A model generated the notes under the pieces. The model was given only the letters and a program-made list of their open reading frames with translations, had not been told where the DNA came from and did not search any database. Source: Thiomonas sp. (lineage in GTDB: Bacteria > Pseudomonadota > Gammaproteobacteria > Burkholderiales > Burkholderiaceae_C). From it: a stretch of DNA of 9,525 bases. The stretch lies in the NCBI GenBank assembly GCA_028706735.1, contig JAQTVS010000088.1, positions 1 to 9,525 of the forward strand. The letters run 5' to 3'. Positions within the stretch are counted from its first letter, which is position 1; the number at the start of each line of letters is the position of its first letter. Both the position numbers and the translations under genes were made by a program. This document shows, in pieces, positions 6,890 to 9,525 of this stretch.

Positions 6890-7009
6890 TTCTCACAATG
6901 TAAACCGTTTTCCTCTGCAATTTCCCCCTTTTCCGCAGAATCCATGTGATTGACGCGCTTCTGCCGCATCCTGCCGCACAGACTGGCCGCGCCCCGCGTG
7001 CGAGGGCAC
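6890..7009. other. metE-DUF1631 intergenic spacer
   Basis: This spacer of 120 nt holds no gene. I see no GC-rich hairpin with a U-tract on the minus strand, so read-through from metE into the DUF1631 gene is possible. No confident sigma-70 promoter was found. A tandem CTGCCGCA duplication (6961-6978) sits near the metE end, just outside the coding sequence; it may be chance in GC-rich DNA. Confidence 0.5.
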
Positions 7010-9403
7010 TCAGCCGTGCTTCCGTGCGCAGCACGCGGCGTGCGCGGCGGGCTGTCCGGCGCTGGCCTCTGTTGCGGCCGCAGGCGGGGCGATGTGGCCG
7101 CTGTGCCGCAGTTCCATGCGCAACTCCTGCGTGGCCAGCACCATGTGGCGCAATGCGGCCTCGGTTTCCGGCCAGGCGCGGGTCTTGAGGCCGCAGTCCG
7201 GGTTGACCCACAGCCGTTCCGTCGGGATGCGCTGCGCCGCGCGCCGCAGCAGCCGCGCCATGTCGGCGGCGGGCGGCACGCGCGGCGAGTGGATGTCGTA
7301 CACGCCAGGGCCGATGTCGTTGGGATAGGCAAAGGCGCCAAAGCCGTCGAGCAGCTCCATGTTCGAGCGCGAGGTTTCGATGGTGATCACGTCGGCGTCC
7401 ATTGCCGCGATGGACGGCAGGATGTCGTTGAACTCCGAATAGCACATATGAGTGTGGATCTGGGTGTCGTCGCGCGCCACCCCGGCGGACACGCCGAACG
7501 CGCGCACCGCCCATTCCAGATACGCCGGCCAGTTGGCGCGCTTGAGCGGCAGGCCTTCGCGGAAGGCGGGCTCGTCGATCTGGATGATGGCGATGCCGGC
7601 CTTCTGCAGGTCATCGACCTCGTCGCGCACCGCCAGCGCGAGCTGCAGCGCCACCTGGTCGCGCGGCAGGTCGTCGCGCACGAAACTCCATTGCAGCAGG
7701 GTGATCGGGCCGGTGAGCATGCCCTTGACCGGGCGTGCGGTCAGCGACTGGGCATGGCGCGCGGTGTCCACCGTCATCGGCTCGGGGCGCCAGACATCGC
7801 CCCAGAGGATGGGCGGCTTGACGCAGCGCGAGCCATAGCTCTGCACCCAGCCGTTGCTGCTGAAGGTGTAGCCCCAGAGCTGCTCGCCAAAAAACTCCAC
7901 CATGTCGTTGCGCTCGGCCTCGCCATGCGCCAGCACGTCCAGGCCGATGTCTTCCTGTTTGCGGATGACCGCGGCGATTTCTTCGCGCATTTTTTGCAGA
8001 TAGTCGGTGTGCCGCAACTCGCCCCGGCGCCAGGCCGCGCGCGCCGCGCGGATGTCGGCAGTCTGCGGAAACGAGCCGATGGTGGTCGTGGGCAGTGCGG
8101 GCAGATGCAGCCGGGCATGCTGCGCGGCGATGCGCGCGGTGTAGGGCGCGGCGCGGCGGGCATCGGCTGGCGTGAGCGCATCCACGCGGCGGCGCACTTG
8201 CGGCAGGGTGATGCGCGGACAGGTGCGGCGCGATTGCAGCACGCTGGCGTTGGCCTGCAGCGCGTCGCGCACGGCATCCTCTCCCTGGTCGAGCGCTGTG
8301 GCGAGCACGCGCAGCTCGTCGAGCTTTTCTTCGGCATAGGCTAGCCAGGGGCGCACTTCCGGGTTGAGGCGGCCGCCGTCTTCGCCGCGCAGACTGACCG
8401 GCACATGCAGCAGCGAGCACGACGGTGCGATCCACAGCCGCTCGCCCAAGCTGGCGTGCAGCGGGCGCAGGGTGCCGAGCAGCGCGCCCAGATCGCTGCG
8501 CCACACATTGCGGCCGTCAATCACGCCAGCAGACAGCACCCAGTGTGGCGGCAGGGCGTCGCGCCAGACGGCCAGTTGTTGCGGCGCGCGCACCAGATCG
8601 AGGTGCACGCCATCGACTGGCAGCGACGCCAGCGTGGCCGGTGCAAAGCTGACGGACTCGAAGTAGGTCGTCAGCAGCAGCTTGGGGCGAAGCGCCCCGG
8701 CTTGGGCGGGAAAGGAGGCGGGAAGTGCGGCATAGAGCGCGGGCAGGGCGTCGCGCCACGGCGTGTCGAGATCGAGCGCCAGTGCGGGCTCGTCGAGCTG
8801 CACCCATTCCACCCCCAGATCGGCCAGCCGCGACAGGATGCGGGCATAGGCCTTGGACAGCGCCGGTGCCAGGCGCAGACGGTCGAAGTCCGGCTGGTGC
8901 GACTTGGACAGCCACAAAAAGGTCAGCGGCCCGACCAGCACTGGCTTGGGGTTGTGGCCCGCCGCCTGCGCTTCGCGCACGCGGTCGAACAGCCAGTCCA
9001 CGCCGCCGTCAAACGTGGTGCGCGCGTCCAACTCGGGCACCAGGTAGTGATAGTTGGTGTCGAACCATTTGGTCATTTCCATTGCGGGCTGTGCGCTGTT
9101 GCCGCGCGCCAGGGCGAAGTACTGCGCCAAGTCCAGCGACTTGGGGTCGAAGCCGAAGCGCGCGGGCAGGGCGCCCAGCAGCGCAGCGGTGTCGAGCATG
9201 TGGTCGTACAGCGCGAAATCACCCGCGGTGGCAAAGCGCAGGCCGGCATCGCGCTGCGCCTCCCAATTGCCGATACGCAGGCGCGCCGCGGTGGATTGCA
9301 GCGCGGCGACATCGCTCTTGCCCTGCCAATGGCTCTCCAGGGCAAATTTGAGTTCGCGCTGCGCGCCGATGCGGGGGTAGCCCAGGACGTGGGTGGTGGT
9401 CAT
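7010..9403 (-). CDS. metE: Cobalamin-independent methionine synthase MetE
   Basis: This encodes a 797-residue cytoplasmic enzyme that transfers the methyl group of 5-methyltetrahydropteroyltri-L-glutamate to homocysteine, making methionine. The N-terminal barrel covers about residues 1-335 (start '[19 protein letters not shown]', '[14 protein letters not shown]', 'WVQLDEPAL'). The catalytic barrel covers about 435-765 ('[16 protein letters not shown]', '[13 protein letters not shown]', '[15 protein letters not shown]'). The catalytic zinc ligands are all present: H652 and C654 in [11 protein letters not shown]676 in VITIETSRS, and C737 in [10 protein letters not shown]. Their spacings (2, 22 and 61 residues) equal those of E. 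coli H641, C643, E665 and C726, so the enzyme should be active. It is about 33 residues longer at the C-terminus than E. coli MetE, ending in an Ala-rich tail with a Cys-Cys pair. GGAG sits 7 nt before the ATG. Regulation is probably by MetR. Confidence 0.97.
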   Translation of the reverse strand: MTTTHVLGYPRIGAQRELKFALESHWQGKSDVAALQSTAARLRIGNWEAQRDAGLRFATAGDFALYDHMLDTAALLGALPARFGFDPKSLDLAQYFALARGNSAQPAMEMTKWFDTNYHYLVPELDARTTFDGGVDWLFDRVREAQAAGHNPKPVLVGPLTFLWLSKSHQPDFDRLRLAPALSKAYARILSRLADLGVEWVQLDEPALALDLDTPWRDALPALYAALPASFPAQAGALRPKLLLTTYFESVSFAPATLASLPVDGVHLDLVRAPQQLAVWRDALPPHWVLSAGVIDGRNVWRSDLGALLGTLRPLHASLGERLWIAPSCSLLHVPVSLRGEDGGRLNPEVRPWLAYAEEKLDELRVLATALDQGEDAVRDALQANASVLQSRRTCPRITLPQVRRRVDALTPADARRAAPYTARIAAQHARLHLPALPTTTIGSFPQTADIRAARAAWRRGELRHTDYLQKMREEIAAVIRKQEDIGLDVLAHGEAERNDMVEFFGEQLWGYTFSSNGWVQSYGSRCVKPPILWGDVWRPEPMTVDTARHAQSLTARPVKGMLTGPITLLQWSFVRDDLPRDQVALQLALAVRDEVDDLQKAGIAIIQIDEPAFREGLPLKRANWPAYLEWAVRAFGVSAGVARDDTQIHTHMCYSEFNDILPSIAAMDADVITIETSRSNMELLDGFGAFAYPNDIGPGVYDIHSPRVPPAADMARLLRRAAQRIPTERLWVNPDCGLKTRAWPETEAALRHMVLATQELRMELRHSGHIAPPAAATEASAGQPAAHAACCARKHG

Positions 9404-9410
9404 GCCAATT

Positions 9411-9414
9411 CTCC
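9411..9414 (-). promoter_or_regulatory. metE ribosome binding site
   Basis: The complement reads GGAG with a 7-nt spacer to the ATG at 9403, fixing the MetE start, which also matches the family N-terminus. Confidence 0.75.
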
Positions 9415-9439
9415 AGAATGAAATGCGGAACAGAGTGGC

Positions 9440-9468
9440 AGTTTGCGCAGGGCGGGAAATTGAATCAA
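9440..9468 (-). promoter_or_regulatory. Weak candidate metE promoter
   Basis: On the minus strand TTGATT (9468-9463, four of six matches to the -35) and CAAACT (9445-9440, three of six matches to the -10) are separated by 17 nt. The weak -10 would suit an activator-dependent promoter. The MetR box would then be centred near -64 from the start site, compatible with activation. Evidence is limited to these matches. Confidence 0.3.
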
Positions 9469-9490
9469 GCGACGAATTTTTAGGTTATGC

Positions 9491-9503
9491 TGAATCGAAT
9501 TCA
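9491..9503. promoter_or_regulatory. MetR binding box
   Basis: TGAA-TCGAA-TTCA matches the MetR consensus TGAA-N5-TTCA exactly and lies 88 nt upstream of the metE start. MetR is the LysR-type activator of metE with homocysteine as co-inducer, usually encoded divergently beside it. A further TGAA half-site follows at 9508-9511. Site identity is by consensus match. Confidence 0.75.
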
Positions 9504-9518
9504 TCTTTGAAGTCTGCC

Positions 9519-9525
9519 GTGCTCG
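9519..9525 (+). CDS. Possible first codons of divergent metR (partial, tentative)
   Basis: The last seven bases read GTG CTC G, which would begin M-L-(E/D/A/G/V). MetR proteins of this group commonly begin M-L-E, and metR is typically divergent from metE across a MetR box, as here. No clear Shine-Dalgarno precedes it and the window ends, so this is a context-based guess. Confidence 0.2.

Noticed and set aside
6950..9421. Plus-strand open frames of 464 and 338 codons opposite metE
   Set aside because: MetE on the minus strand is unambiguous with all zinc ligands; the opposite frames have no recognisable domain.
9404..9525. Cobalamin or SAM riboswitch upstream of metE
   Set aside because: Only about 90 nt separate the ATG from the MetR box, and I see no B12-box-like conserved core or the multi-helix pattern needed.

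Overview
The window is GC-rich, densely packed bacterial chromosome. The gene set (a DUF1631-type protein, a DUF3108-like exported protein, a MetE with a MetR-type site, a ModE-type regulator beside a molybdate transporter) and the overall protein character point to a betaproteobacterium, probably Burkholderiales. That placement is inference from protein style; there is no rRNA or other phylogenetic marker here. I see no insertion sequence, phage, plasmid, CRISPR or tRNA/rRNA signature.

Layout from left to right. (1) Positions 1-58 hold the first codons of a minus-strand gene leaving the window, preceded by a perfect 10-bp inverted repeat (63-90) and a plausible promoter. (2) Positions 177-1488 hold two plus-strand genes 10 nt apart: a secreted DUF3108-like protein and a short ModE-type DNA-binding protein lacking the molybdate-binding half. 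(3) Positions 1507-4353 hold a minus-strand molybdate/tungstate ABC transporter operon (modA-modB-modC in transcription order), converging on the ModE-like gene with an 18-nt gap. Its binding protein resembles the WtpA (archaeal-type ModA) branch rather than E. coli ModA. (4) Positions 4354-4510 carry the transporter control region and a clear intrinsic terminator for the next gene. (5) Positions 4511-6889 encode a 792-residue DUF1631 protein of unknown function on the minus strand. (6) Positions 7010-9403 encode cobalamin-independent methionine synthase MetE on the minus strand, with a perfect MetR box upstream (9491-9503) and a possible first codon of a divergent metR at the right edge.

How it may work together: the ModE-like repressor could control the neighbouring oxyanion importer through an AT-rich dyad upstream of modA; the importer would supply molybdate or tungstate for molybdopterin enzymes. 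MetE makes methionine without B12, probably under MetR and homocysteine control. The DUF1631 gene lies downstream of metE and may be read through from it or have its own promoter; its role is unknown. The most interesting points are the truncated regulator, the binding protein that appears to lack a metal-site glutamate, and the operator-like repeats at 63-90 and 4419-4467. I did not find convincing evidence for a wholly new system.
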